This document shows positions 24,904 to 35,299 of a DNA stretch of 64,000 nucleotides, one piece after another; the stretch's first letter is position 1; each line of letters begins with the position of its first letter. A program made the translations under genes and the position numbers. Origin of the DNA: Aulostomus chinensis (taxonomy: Eukaryota; Chordata; Actinopteri; Syngnathiformes; Aulostomidae). A model generated the notes under the pieces. The model saw only the letters and a list, made by a program, of their open reading frames with translations. It ran no database searches and had not been told where the DNA came from. The stretch covers positions 2,598,501 through 2,662,500 of the forward strand of contig JBBMOA010000012.1 in assembly GCA_037954235.1 (NCBI GenBank). The letters run 5' to 3'.

Positions 24904-27900
24904 GCTGCAGCTTTGGGCTGAATGGAAGCGAAGCACATGACGTGGCCGGTTGGCCTCCGTCCAGCTCCTTGGCTGGGTTTCAGGAGTTAAACACAGACCC
25001 TCTAAACCTTCTTTACAAGCTGGGTACCTTCAACATGGAAAAACTGGTATTCTGTGGCTGCACCACTTCAGAAAAGATGAATTTGGAGACTGTTGAGTTT
25101 ATGAAAGCTACACGCCACATGAGGAGAGCGCGATTGATGCAGCGCATACCTTTATTTACACTCAAGAACAACTGTCTAAATGTAAAACCCCTTTCAAGCC
25201 TGTGTTCCAGCTCGTCTACCGAGCCACGGTTGAGCTTCCTTCTGAAATCATTTTAATCAAGCACATCAGCAGGTTTTTCCACAGTAGTCACATGTGTGGT
25301 GCACGTAGGAATGCCTGTTTGAAGTATTTATTTATAGCAAGTAATAGCCTCGTAGTCTGAGCGGGAGACACAAGGACATATCGAAACGCCAACCAAGGCC
25401 TGCCAAGTCATGAGTTGTGAGATTAATTTCAAAGCAGCGCAGAAGCCAAAGACCCAATTCTGGTAATCACCCCCCCCCACCCCCCCACCCTCCACCAGAG
25501 ACTCCAGACTCTTAAGCTGTTGCAGGCTCTTTGAACATCAGTTTCTGGTGGCTTGTGTTCATGTGAAGTGCCAGTGCTTCTCTGCGGTGGCTCGTCAGCC
25601 ACACCGGTGACTTGGTGCGTCTCGGCTCTCCCAGGGTCTTTTACAGGTACAGAAGTTGATCTCAAATGCCGTCGAAGGCGGCCAACACTCTCCTCCGGCT
25701 CAGTGCCTCTTGCCTCGTGCACCTCAGCGGGTTTCCTTGTCAGATAAATATAACCAGGGTCATCCACTGGCACCATCGCTGCCGCCAGTTGGGACCTGGC
25801 AAAGTCCTCGCTCTGCTTATGGTACAGCTAAGCCAAGGGGGGGAGCAGAGGGCTTCTTTCTGTGGCCTCAAAGCACCTCTGGTTGGGGGTCCTGGCTTAA
25901 GAGGCTGAGCCCTAAAGATAGGAGGGTGGAGGGGAGGGGCGTGGTTGCGGATAAAGGACCTCAACTTGTGAATGTCCTGTCAAGAGGTACTTTCAGATCT
26001 TGGAGGTTGCTGTGGGCGCTGAAATGATGTCTGAGCCATCAGGATTCCCCTTCCTCTGACATTTCAATCACTTTAATAAGGGACACGCCACTCCTAAAAT
26101 ATAAAATAAGCGTTCATGCAACATGGGATGTAGCTGTGGAAGCGTCATGTGGCTTTCAGATTCTAGCAGACGTATCGGAGAGTAGCAGAGTTCCAGCTAT
26201 CTGGTGGATCAGCTGGAACTGGTCTGTGAGCGCGTGCTGAGGACTCTGGAGTTTTGGGGGGTTGCCGAGACAGCAGGGTGAGAGGAGATGAGTCTGAACT
26301 CCTGGACTCGCTGCAGGACTTGGGTCAGCTGTCCACTCGGCTCCTATGTAAACAAACAGGAGGGAACATTTGGTGCTGCAAGCCCCAAGAAAAGCACCTG
26401 GTATTGTAGTTGTGGAGGAGGAACTGACAATGGACAGAGCCATCAATCAATACAAAATATCATTGAACATGTGAGATAAATCTAATTGAATATTTCAATG
26501 GAAATCCTCTTTTACCCTTGACAACACAGTACTGGTACATCTGATCTGCAGATATCCTTCAGTGTTCACTCAGTGTGCTTCTACAAAGTGTGATAAAAGT
26601 ATTCATTATGTAAAATGGCCCAGTTTAGAGTTTTACAACTGTAACGTGTGTTTATTACCTTCAGTGACATGCAGCATTTTAACATTTGCGTGTGAAATAG
26701 AGATCAGACGAGTTTATATGTCAGCACACAGGCCAACATGTTCTGACCTGCTGCACTTTCTTGTTACAAAAGCATTTTAAAAGAGCACTTTTATTGTGAA
26801 TGAGTTCAAACTAAGAGACTTCCTGTTTCAAAGGAAGCACTTGGACCTGACACTTGGGACATTTCGTGTGAACGCCTGAAATGTCAATCACATCTTGACC
26901 AAACATCTGAACTCCTCATCTGTAAAGAAACGCTGTCGGTTCTCTAATGTCCCGCTGTTCCTGGTTCTGTCTGACCCAGTTCTGTTCGTTGTAGATCGCG
27001 AGTCTCGGGAACACGAGGACACCCTGACCACAGAGATTACAGAGGAGCTCCAGCCAGCTAAAGTTCCACTCCTTGCCACAGACATTGTGAACAGTAAAAA
27101 AGTCCATGCGATGCGCAAGGAGCTAAAGAGGAAGCTGGGCAAGCAGCGCTCCATCGGCTCACCGATGGACTACTCCCCCCTGCCCATCGACAAACACGAA
27201 CCTGAATTTGTGAGTGCAGATTCTAAAAGTAGAGGGATTAGATTCAGCTCAGAGTTGAGCAGTTGTCAGGCTTCATTTTGTGGCTCCCGTGTGTTTTCTC
27301 AACAGGGTCCCTGCAGGAGGAAACTGGACGGGATCATTCAGGGGATGAAGGACACCTCCCGTGTCATGGCTCTGTCTTTGTACCTCCCCAACTGCGACAG
27401 AAAAGGATTCTTCAAACGCAAGCAGGTCCGTTCACTGAGTCTGCACCCCGTTTATTTCCGAGGTCTGGCTTTTTTCCTCAACCCACTCACGAAAGATGAA
27501 GTGGTTACACAACTGTAAAATTCCATACATTTGCTGTTCCAAATATTAACGAGCATTAAAACGGCGTGTCAGCACTGCGCTTCACTCAGTAAGCTTCTGT
27601 TGTGCATCAAAAGTTTGCAAAAGTCTCCCAGATGAAGCACGAAACCTGCAAACACAACGGAAGCATTGATGGCTCTCAGCAGGCAAACCAGAGAGGACAG
27701 AAACGACCGCCTTCAGCTTCGATGGGGAAATTTTCAAGATTTGAGAGAAGTACCTGCAAACTTACTCCTGACAAAACCAGCGTCAGTGCTGTTTCAGGCA
27801 CAAATCAGGCCAGACAGGGTTCAGTGGTGGATGGAGGTCTGAGGTGGATCACCTGTTCCCAGAGCAGAGGGGGGCTCGCTGGTGCTGAAGGTCACCAGTG

Positions 27901-29454
27901 ATAATGGATCTGTGGCCGGGGTCCTGGATGATGTCACCAAGGAGTCACAATTTTGACATGTTGATGACGATGTAATTCACTCAGAATTAGGCAACTGGTG
28001 CTACACTTTCTGAGTGCATGTGACCGTCCACCTGCCACGTGTAAATAGAGGCGATACGACCAGGAGTGAGTTCAAAGTAGATTTGGATCTTGAGGTGGTT
28101 CCAGGCTACTGGCAGCAATCAATTTTTAGGGCCGACTCACATTCAGCACCCAGACCAGAACCAGAGAACACTTGACCCCCAAGTCTAGTTCATTTGATGA
28201 GTATGAACCAAAGTGTGGTCTCAGATAGTAGAGCTGGTAGAGTCGCAGCTGATGCTTCCTGAGAGTTTCCTGTCTCCTCTGGTACCCCGGTATCCGTGCG
28301 CCTACCTCTCACCTCTGATCGCAATAATGAGGTGGGCTCCACCATCCACTGGTCTGTTCCTGGAGTTCGTTTCTACTCTGGCACCCAACATAACCCTCAC
28401 CCAAACATCATGGTGATGACGGAAGTGGCTGCGCCTTCTTCTTCTGTGGTGTATTGGCAGACTGAAGACCACCTAGTTAAAAACCACCATCCTCTCTGCT
28501 CGGCCGTGTACATGTGCAAGTGTTCTTATCCTATGAATGTGAAGACTGTCCAGCGGGGGGGGGGGTCATCGTGCTCTGGCACAGTATCAAATAACCCTAC
28601 CAAATTATTTCAACGTGTTTCACTTTTTGGGACATTTTAACGAGACGATGATTTGAAACCAGCCATCTGCCCTCCAAAGACTCATGCGAACCTCTTCCAC
28701 ATTTTGCAGCAGTCACAACGCTGACAAGACGTCAGAAGAAGTTCATTAACAACGTTGGTCCGACTAAAACTGGACTACAACAGGCCAACGTGTTTGTTCA
28801 ACTGAAAGTGCACAAAGTTGAATAACTCAAAGTCAGAAGCACACACCTGCAGTCGATGTTACGGCAGGTGCGTGCTTCACTCGGCCCGTAAGGGGCCTGC
28901 TGTTCCGCATGTGTTCCATAGCATTTACAATGGTGTTTTCACCCCAAAAGAGAACAGCCTCAGCTGAAGGAGTTGCCTGTTTCTGTTTACTAGTCTTTGA
29001 ATATGTCTGCCACTAGTCGACTTGTTTTACTACCGTATGTGATGAAAAAAGTTGAACGAGGAGAAGGTCTGATAGCGGCCAGCTGTACGGGGACATGCCT
29101 CGCGCTAGCATTCCGGGGAACAACTTTCTTCTGGAGGTTAATCAATGTGTCTGCGTTCTTGTACACTGGTACAATGACAGAAGACCAGTTAAACGGTTTA
29201 ATCAAGCTGCTTGTACGTGCGACTGACAGGTTAGCTAACGTTCCACCGCTCAACGAGCTTCTAGTGCCGCGCGTTTTCTGAGGATGTGCTGACCGTGTGT
29301 CCTGTCTCCTTGACCACAGTGCAAACCATCTCGTGGCCGCAAACGAGGCATCTGCTGGTGTGTGGACAAGTACGGCGTTCAACTCCCCGGGACGGATTAC
29401 AGCGGAGGAGACATTCAGTGTAAAGACCTGGAGAGCAGCAACAACAATGAGTAA
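15272..29454 (+). CDS. igfbp5: Insulin-like growth factor-binding protein 5 (four exons)
   Basis: The spliced CDS is 15272-15605, 26995-27209, 27306-27425 and 29320-29454 (804 nt, 267 residues; human IGFBP5 has 272). It encodes a secreted protein that binds IGF-I/II and modulates receptor access. Residues 1-20 form a signal peptide. The N-terminal IGFBP domain spans roughly 21-105, with GCGCC at 50-54. A variable linker lies in exon 2. The C-terminal thyroglobulin type-1 domain runs from about 186 to 257 with PNCDRKGF and CWCV. The basic segment KPSRGRKRGICWCVDKYG, known in mammals for heparin/ECM binding and nuclear import, is intact. Junction phases 1, 0, 0 match igfbp2. The start follows CACCGACC (A at -3). 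The linker motif RESREHED and the basic motif separate it from IGFBP3 and IGFBP2. Whether it is the teleost a or b copy cannot be told. It is convergent with igfbp2. Confidence 0.97.
15690..15728. repeat. CA microsatellite just after igfbp5 exon 1
   Basis: An imperfect (CA)n run lies within the first 130 bp of intron 1 and ends in a short T tract. Confidence 0.9.
16007..16066. repeat. 15-bp tandem repeat, four units
   Basis: The unit GAGAGCTGCGGGGCT repeats at 16007, 16022, 16037 and 16052. The first copy has C in place of the final T. It is GC-rich and lies in the CpG-rich start of igfbp5 intron 1. Frames read through it on both strands are not genes. Confidence 0.9.
16671..16838. repeat. 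Two GT microsatellites
   Basis: Uninterrupted (GT)n runs lie at 16671-16720 (followed by GCGCGC) and 16801-16838, separated by about 80 bp of unique sequence. Confidence 0.95.
19727..19850 (-). repeat. Inverted-repeat element fragment
   Basis: Read on the minus strand, the block gives 'tttt.ccctcctgcatcacttctttgtgactccag.cagaaagatcca', matching the interior of the element at 59335-59632. A short related piece ('aggtgtcgggagctcacaga') lies at 19449-19468. Confidence 0.55.
21085..21985 (-). repeat. 43-bp minisatellite array, about 21 units
   Basis: The unit reads 'gtttgtagtccaacagg', 'aagtggtcatgtcagggatgagg' and a variable trinucleotide at the end (TGT, AGT, CGT or TGA). The period is 43 bp. 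Variants are clustered: TGA-ending units occupy the right end and mixed TGT/AGT units the left. On the minus strand it is the same unit as the arrays at 10101 and 57495. It lies in igfbp5 intron 1. Confidence 0.95.
21990..22200 (-). repeat. Core element, copy 2 (reverse orientation)
   Basis: Reverse complement of the core seen at 9826-10030 and 51565-51780. It contains 'tgatgatcttccagg', 'ttcatcaagatcatcttcactaatgaaccctctgatgatgctggaagcctgg' in pieces, and 'gctaagctaacgttagc'. It abuts the 43-bp array with only a short linker containing CAGCCAATAGG, so core and array behave as one unit. Confidence 0.75.
24355..24385. repeat. CA microsatellite
   Basis: A perfect (CA)n run of about 31 bp in igfbp5 intron 1. 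A GA run of about 34 bp follows at 24869-24902. Confidence 0.9.
26995..27209 (+). CDS. igfbp5: igfbp5 exon 2 (central linker)
   Basis: The acceptor GTTCGTTGTAG precedes 26995. The split codon G|AT gives Asp, followed by RESREHED. The exon encodes 72 codons of the poorly conserved linker, rich in Glu/Lys with a basic stretch MRKELKRKLGKQR near its middle. The donor is GTGAGT at 27210. The linker is shorter than the human one, which accounts for most of the length difference. Confidence 0.95.
27306..27425 (+). CDS. igfbp5: igfbp5 exon 3 (start of thyroglobulin type-1 domain)
   Basis: Forty codons starting GPCRRKLDGI and ending LPNCDRKGFFKRKQ. The acceptor is TTTTCTCAACAG. The donor GTCCGT at 27426 is weak because it lacks the usual purine and AG at +3 to +5. 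The exon is bounded by phase 0 on both sides, as in igfbp2 exon 3. Confidence 0.95.
29320..29454 (+). CDS. igfbp5: igfbp5 exon 4 (C-terminal domain, stop)
   Basis: The acceptor CCTTGACCACAG precedes TGC at 29320. Forty-four codons run to TAA 29452-29454. The exon carries the basic CKPSRGRKRG motif, CWCVDKYG and the final cysteine in DIQCKDLES. The tail ESSNNNE resembles the acidic or polar end of other IGFBP5 proteins. Confidence 0.96.
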   Translation, partial: CKPSRGRKRGICWCVDKYGVQLPGTDYSGGDIQCKDLESSNNNE

Positions 29455-29701
29455 AGACACAAAGGGAGGACTACCATCAACCCCCACTCCCCGACCCTAA
29501 CTACCACGTGACCCAGGGCCCACACTTCCTCTCCAAATCACACCTGTATGCTCCGCTCTCACTTATGGTTTTTTCAAATTGAAAAAAAAAAGGATGATAA
29601 AATCCAAATGAAAGAACAGGCTAAAAAAGAGACACCTGTATTTTTTTCTTTTCTTTTCTGTCGTTGACCAAGCACTCATCTACGAATGATATGGGGGGGA
29701 G

Positions 29702-29751
29702 GGGGTCCCGGAAGATTGGCTAGCTCCCTCGACTACCGCTCGTGGGACCCC
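29702..29751 (+). other. GC-rich stem in the igfbp5 3' UTR
   Basis: GGGGTCCC at 29702-29709 pairs perfectly with GGGACCCC at 29744-29751 across a 34-nt loop, about 250 nt after the stop codon. A third GGGTCCCC follows at about 29760 and could compete for pairing. A structured RNA element is possible but unproven. Confidence 0.35.
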
Positions 29752-30118
29752 GTATGAGCCGGGTCCCCTGGCTGCAGATCCCAGAAAATATATGCACACA
29801 ATGGATATATTTTTTATTACTGGGGGTTTCAGTACAACACTTTGTATGATGTTAAATTAACACAAAGCAATTGTGAAGAAAACAACAGAAAAAAAAGGCA
29901 CATTGATTGAGAACAGATTCAGGCTGTTGAATCAGATGCCACTGTGGAACTGATGATTGGCAGAGTAACTTTTGTTTGTGTGTGTCTGTTTTTTGCTTTC
30001 CGAAAGATTTAAAAGAAAAAAAAAGAGCGCTAGGGATGTGCTGACTCTATCTGGGTGTGTGGTTCTGTCAGAGCACTTATAAATAGGGGAACCTGCTTAG
30101 ATATGTGTAACTTCACGA

Positions 30119-30124
30119 AATAAA
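30119..30124 (+). terminator. igfbp5: Proximal polyadenylation signal, igfbp5
   Basis: AATAAA within CACGAAATAAAGGTGTG, followed by GT-rich sequence (TGCGTGTATGTTT) within 30 nt, which is the expected downstream element. Confidence 0.5.
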
Positions 30125-30467
30125 GGTGTGCTTGAATGCGTGTATGTTTACAGTGTGAATGCGTGGTATGTATCAGCCTGTGTTGGTGTATAACGGAGTG
30201 AGCCTATTACAAAAAAAAGAATGTCCTTTTTTTTCTTTCTCTTTTGTTTGATTTTTGTCACGGTTAAGAATCGCTAGTGTTTGAGGCGGACCTTCTCTGT
30301 AATGTCAAGTGTGTTTTGGGAGCAAGAAACAAGAAAGTTACAGATGAATTGGACGTAAAGTGGCTCTTTGACAATGTAGCTAGCCTGATATGCCAACTGT
30401 GCCTATTTGAACAGACACTGCCATGCAGGGCGACACGGAGCTGAGAGAGCACTGACTCTACTGGTGA

Positions 30468-30473
30468 AATAAA
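30468..30473 (+). terminator. igfbp5: Second polyadenylation signal, igfbp5
   Basis: AATAAA within GGTGAAATAAAAGAC. The GT-rich downstream context is weaker than at 30119, although TTGTGTGAAGTGTAG lies about 75 nt beyond. Confidence 0.35.
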
Positions 30474-33089
30474 AGACAACAGCGATTCACTTTTGACTTC
30501 GATCTCTCGGGTCAACTTGCCAAGTCAGGCCGGTTGCTTCTCTTGATTCAGTTGTGTGAAGTGTAGTTTTGTATGGTTTTGTTTGTGCTGTTTTTATTTG
30601 CCTTCAGTGAAGTACAGACCGCCCACTTTTGAGCCATGTTCCTTTATCAAGTGGTTTCCCCTCAGTACTGCTACTTCAGTGTAACCATGGTGTATTATGT
30701 TTAAATATAGTCATTGAATCTTGTTTTTCCAGTAGAAACAACGTCGGACGATTCAATTGTGCTGGGGGTGGGGGGTGGGGGGTTGGCCTGGAAAGAATTT
30801 GAATAGATCCTTGTAGGACAGTCGGATGGCGTTTTCACATCTGTGTCCAAATCAGTGGCGAGTTTGGAGCGTTTTGCCCTTGGTTCTGTTTGTTCGCACC
30901 CAAAAAATAATCCTAGCCAACCAAAACGCAGAAGCATGTGAAAATGGTGGGGTGTGAGTGGGGCAGGAACAAGACGGTCAATACAGGAGGAAGGTCCTCT
31001 CTTCTGGACTGGTGCTTATTTCTACTACTATTTTTACATGTACTTCTTTTCTACGACATAAGCGTCACCTGTTTTATAGAGTTTTCGCTTCAGCTGCATC
31101 CAAAAATTAGATTGAGTTTAGATCGCATTCATGTGCAAGAAACGAACCGTGCCAGAGTTCGTTTGTTCACGTGGTCAACACCTGAGTGCTGGTGAAACGG
31201 CGGCCAATGGATGGTGCTGTGCAGTGAGTGAACCTCACTCCGTGACACCTCAAGAGACGCACTGGGGACTGACGCATTCTCCCATGGCAGCCTGGGGTCA
31301 AGTCCAGTGGCCTTCAGTGCGTACGTAGAGCAGCTCAGGTTACGCTGGCGACGTATTCTTGTGAATCAATCCTGTATCTCATTGTGCGTAACCCTACAAC
31401 CACTGCACCTGCGTAACTGTAGCCAGTGGATACCTCACTCGCCAACACCATAAAGTTGGCGGTCACTCGACCATTCAAGTCTGTTTCAGGCCTGGTTTTT
31501 GAGCCGCTCGACTCACATTTGAAATCAGCCTGAATTTCTGCTTCTTTTGGCGTCTTTTGCCATGGACAGAGGACCATCGCAGCCTGGTCGGCTGCTCTGA
31601 CGTCCAGATGAATTTAAGTCATCAGAAACTTTGGTCAGCCGTCGGCGTTGCACTGGTACAGTCATCTCAGTCGAAATGCAATACACTAACGTCACGTTGA
31701 CAACGCTGTGGTTAAAGTCCGGTGAGGTTTAGATCAGGTTGTTAGGGTTTGGGTTACAATCCAAATAAAAAATGACTGAAAATGGCAGCGTCTCACTTCT
31801 GTCACCGGAAACACAGCTGCGAATGTCTTGTTCCTGGCTCATGATCACGGGGGCTAAGAACGAATCATGAACTTTGACAGTGAGAAATCTGGTAGGTGTC
31901 ACACCTGCTCAAACGAACCGCACCGAGTGGGAAAACGCACCAGAGTTCCATTGTGGTCAGACTAAAGAAGTCAAGTGTGAAAACGCCCAAAGGAGCTCAT
32001 TGTCTGACACACCTGCATGCGGTCACCTACTGTACCTTCTCACAACCAAGGGGAGCACGATGAAAACAAAAGGTTCTACCAGGGTCATTTAAGTAGACTT
32101 GTTTGCTCTCCCTGTGCAAGTCACAGTGCCTTTCTACATGCTAATACATGGAACAGGGACATGGATATCACACAGGGCCGTCGTCAGACCGCCCCTCTCG
32201 ATACGACAACAAAAAGGTTTCTAATGATGAGTGTGGAAGGTCCTGTAAACGGTGTCAGCAAAACCTAAGACTGAGTTGAGAGGAACGGCTACAGTCCCTC
32301 ATCTCTTTCTTCGACAACTAATAAGCTAAGATTCTTGCTTTTTCTTGTGAATGCCAATGTATATGATTGCCAGAGGGGAGTCCAGAGGATGTTTGGAGGG
32401 GGGAAAAACGACTTTGCTTCAACAATCCTAAATGGCCTCCAGTTGTGAATATATTATCAAGGCTCCTTTGCTCCACACCTGACACCAAATCCCCACTACC
32501 ACTTCCGAGTTTTAAAAAGAAAAAAGAAAAAAAAAAGCAGCTTGCACTTATTTCAATTACTCACTATTGATATTGATAAACAACGACATCCTAAGATGTG
32601 GTATCATGAAGTCAGTGAAAAAAAAGGGGGGGGGGCAACAAAAGCTAAATGTTGTGTTATCATGTGCTCACCTTTTAAAGGTGGTGCTTCGAGGTAATGT
32701 TTGTCGACAGGGGCTCTGCAGCCCATGCCTGGGACCTCCGCCAGTCTTTCGGGGGAAAACAGATTGACAATAACACACAGCTAGAGATGAACCCATGGCC
32801 TATTGCACAGAGTGAGGGGGTGAATGCGAAGAGACGACAGAGGACGAGCGAGCGCCTTGTGCAGTGGTCATAATCAGGGCCTAGCCACTTCCCCGATACG
32901 GGGTCACCCATTGCATAACAGTAGATACAGTTAGTGAGACAGTCATCGGGAGTCATGGGAATCTGGGGAAGGAAACGCCGCAACCAGGAGTCTGAACATC
33001 CGCGAAGCAATGAAAGTGAAACGTTTTGGATACCTTTTCTTTCAAGGTATTCATTTGTATTTTTGGACATTTTAGAGTCGCTCCTTTTT

Positions 33090-33530
33090 AAAGCCCCTTT
33101 TTGACCACAGAAGACTTCCCCAAGGAACTAGCAACTTTTAGAGATACTTGTCTTAGGACCACAGGAACTAGGGTCTAGATTTTTGTTCCAGAGACATTAT
33201 TTTACCCCCAAACTCCAGGAGGAAGTACACTCTGAAGTTGTCGGAATTATGGGTATACAAGTAATAATTGATGCATTTGAATTGAACGGCCACGCTTAGG
33301 AAAGTCTGCTAGTGGTTTATTGTCGCTGTGCTAAGGAGACATCACGGAGCAGAGTATCGAGAACTGGATGAACTGATGACAAGGTTCAGAGATTACAAAG
33401 AGAAGATTTAGTTCTTCATCCACCAGCAGGCTGTTTGGCCTCACATCCCAAACAAACAGAGACAACAAGGTGCTGAAGGAACCCTTTTTAGTCCCAGGAG
33501 GCCTTGAACCTTTGGTCAGAAAGGGGCTTT
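33090..33530. mobile_element. MITE-like element with ~20-bp terminal inverted repeats
   Basis: AAAGCCCCTTTTTGACCACA at 33090-33109 is nearly the inverse complement (18 of 20) of the right end at 33511-33530. Inside both ends lie further complementary words ('ggaactag' against 'ctgggacta...gggttcc'). The element is about 440 bp and non-coding, consistent with a miniature DNA transposon. No convincing target-site duplication could be fixed by eye. It lies inside the probable distal igfbp5 3' UTR. Confidence 0.6.
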
Positions 33531-33906
33531 CGAGACAACCCACCTGATTGTTGGTAGTGAGCGCCTCAGGATTCCCATCTCCTTCTTGGTTTTAACTCAT
33601 ATTCACATACTTCAGTAGTACAGTCAGTAAGCTTTTTCTGAATACATAACACTTTCTGGAAGTAATGCGATGACACGATTGGTTCATAATTTGGTGTTCA
33701 CTGGCTTGTGAAATAGACCCATCAGTGGCAGGAGGAGAGGGGGAATTAAAATGGTCAGTATTTGGAACTACATTAAGACAAATAAGAATAAAAGACAAAA
33801 AATCTCAAATTATTAAAGTGAATATCACTGTGTAATATTTATTCAACTTGTAATTTATGTACTCTTTTAACCTTTGTCTTTTTTGTTATGACAAAGCATT
33901 TATTTA

Positions 33907-33912
33907 AATAAA
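33907..33912 (+). terminator. igfbp5: Distal polyadenylation signal, probable igfbp5 3' end
   Basis: AATAAA within TTATTTAAATAAAGTTATG, preceded by a long AU-rich stretch (33,740-33,900) with TTTGTCTTTTTTGTTATG upstream. This resembles the terminal region of a long vertebrate 3' UTR. No other + strand gene between 29,454 and here could own it. Confidence 0.5.
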
Positions 33913-34207
33913 GTTATGTATTCATTTACGCATTCTCTCGAGGTCTTTCATTTCTAGGAGCAGCTAAGTTGACTCGAAACATGCAGTTTGAAGTGGAATC
34001 ATCTTGATAGTAAGCACTGACTAATCTCCCGAGCTGATAAACCTCTTAGACATGAGTCTGAGACGCTCGGGCCCACAGGATCTCATGCCGCATGCAGGAT
34101 GTGACTGTATAAAGCCAAGCCCGAGGGCAAGTCACCTGGTTTTCAACACCATAGTCAAAAAAGATTGCACAGGAACAAGGAAGTCATTTAACATGAGTTT
34201 GAACTCG

Positions 34208-34248
34208 GGGGTGTGTGTGTGTGTGTGTGTGTGTGGGGGGGGGGGGGT
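34208..34248. repeat. GT microsatellite followed by a G run
   Basis: (GT)n of about 26 bp continues directly into a run of 13 G. Confidence 0.9.
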
Positions 34249-34886
34249 CATCATGTTACGGAAAACCAACCCTAAGTAAGAGGAGAAGAGACAGAAATAC
34301 AGGCGTTTGTCACAAAGCAGCTCTTTCAGACGATCGATTTTCATTCAGTCCATCAAACCTTTATTTAAAATTTGGGTTAACAATTAAGGGAGGTGCTCAT
34401 TTTCAGTAGGTGCACTTGGACTGCAGGAACCTCCCCAGAAACAAGGAACCTTCTAAGGAACTCCTGCATTTCGATTGCAGGAACCAGGGTTTGAATGTAG
34501 CTCCTGTTGTAACTTATCTTCTCAAAGAAAAGTCCAGTTTCAGGAACGTCGCCTAGGAGCACACAGTTTTTGCGTTCAACTACTTTGAGATGGATTTGCA
34601 GAAGCAAGCATACAACAGACGCACCGGCCTGACGCACATAATCTTCATGGGGCTTTAGGCTAACAAAGGCCTGCAGGAACCGTTTAGTTCCTGGACGAGA
34701 AGTCCCAGGAAGTGAGAGCTGCTGGTACTTTAGTTTGACACGCACATAATGACGGACATTCAGCTAACAAAGGCAAAGCAGATTGAAACAGAAATACACA
34801 ATTTTCTTTGAGAGGACAATAAATTTAGGGTTTTTTGCGCTGAGAACCAGAACATTTGGAGGCCATTAAAAGAAACCTGCAGGTTC

Positions 34887-35186
34887 TTAAATGGTGAGTC
34901 CACCAGTGCAGTCTATGATCGTGTCATCTGTGGAAAGACAGCCCCGACAATCCAAGTAGGACACAATATTGTTTATGAAGACAGTGAAGATGAGTGGACT
35001 CCAAACTGAACCTTGTGGCACACCTCTGTTGCCAGGGAGAACTGACAGCAGGTTTTGTGACTTCACACACTGATGCTGCTCTGATGAATACTTGTGGAAC
35101 CAGTCACAAGCCGTTCTACCCAACCAGTGTGGACCAAATTTCTGTAAAAGCTGATGACGATCCTCCATATCGAAGTTTAGACTGGT
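34887..35186 (-). pseudogene. Decayed LINE reverse-transcriptase fragment
   Basis: The minus strand encodes NFDMEDRHQLLQKF, then WFHKYSSEQHQCVK, then GVPQGSVWSPLIFTVFINNI and finally STDDTIIDC. In order these match RT motifs of fish non-LTR retrotransposons: the 'AFD..DH..LL' block, the palm 'GVPQGS.L.P.LF..YIN' block, and 'YADDT' with Tyr-Ala changed to Ser-Thr. About 100 codons remain. There is no endonuclease, no upstream palm and no 3' tail. The altered YADD and the truncation mean it is inactive. The exact clade (L2, Rex or similar) cannot be fixed from this piece. Confidence 0.8.
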
Positions 35187-35299
35187 CCAACAAAAGCGCA
35201 GCATCGTGAAGTGATGACGACCAATGTCCAAATGTTTAAAAAAGACATGGTAAAAGTGTGAACACCTTTGCACGGCATCAGTGGGGCTAAAGTGGCGCC

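Larger units (their letters stand above)
15606..26994 (+). other. igfbp5: igfbp5 intron 1 (11.4 kb)
   Basis: The first intron is large, as in mammalian IGFBP5. It contains GT and CA microsatellites, a 15-bp repeat at 16007-16066, an inverted-repeat element fragment near 19727-19850, the 43-bp array at 21085-21985 and a core element at 21990-22200. The stretches 22,650-24,350 and 24,480-24,830 are comparatively unique and could hold enhancers, but I see no specific motif that proves it. No other gene is recognised inside. Confidence 0.8.
29455..33935 (+). other. igfbp5: Probable igfbp5 3' UTR (about 4.5 kb)
   Basis: After the stop codon comes mostly unique, T-rich sequence without exons. Consensus AATAAA signals occur at 30119, 30468 and 33907. 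The last sits in a very AU-rich tail typical of a terminal polyadenylation site. Mammalian IGFBP5 mRNA is about 6 kb with a 3' UTR above 4 kb, so use of the distal site is plausible and the two proximal ones could give shorter mRNAs. An inverted-repeat element at 33090-33530 interrupts the distal part. The extent is inference; RNA reads would settle it. Confidence 0.55.

Noticed and set aside
28990..29487. 165-codon minus-strand open frame
   Set aside because: It overlaps igfbp5 exon 4 in antisense and has no domain. It is a shadow of the coding exon and flanking GC-rich sequence.
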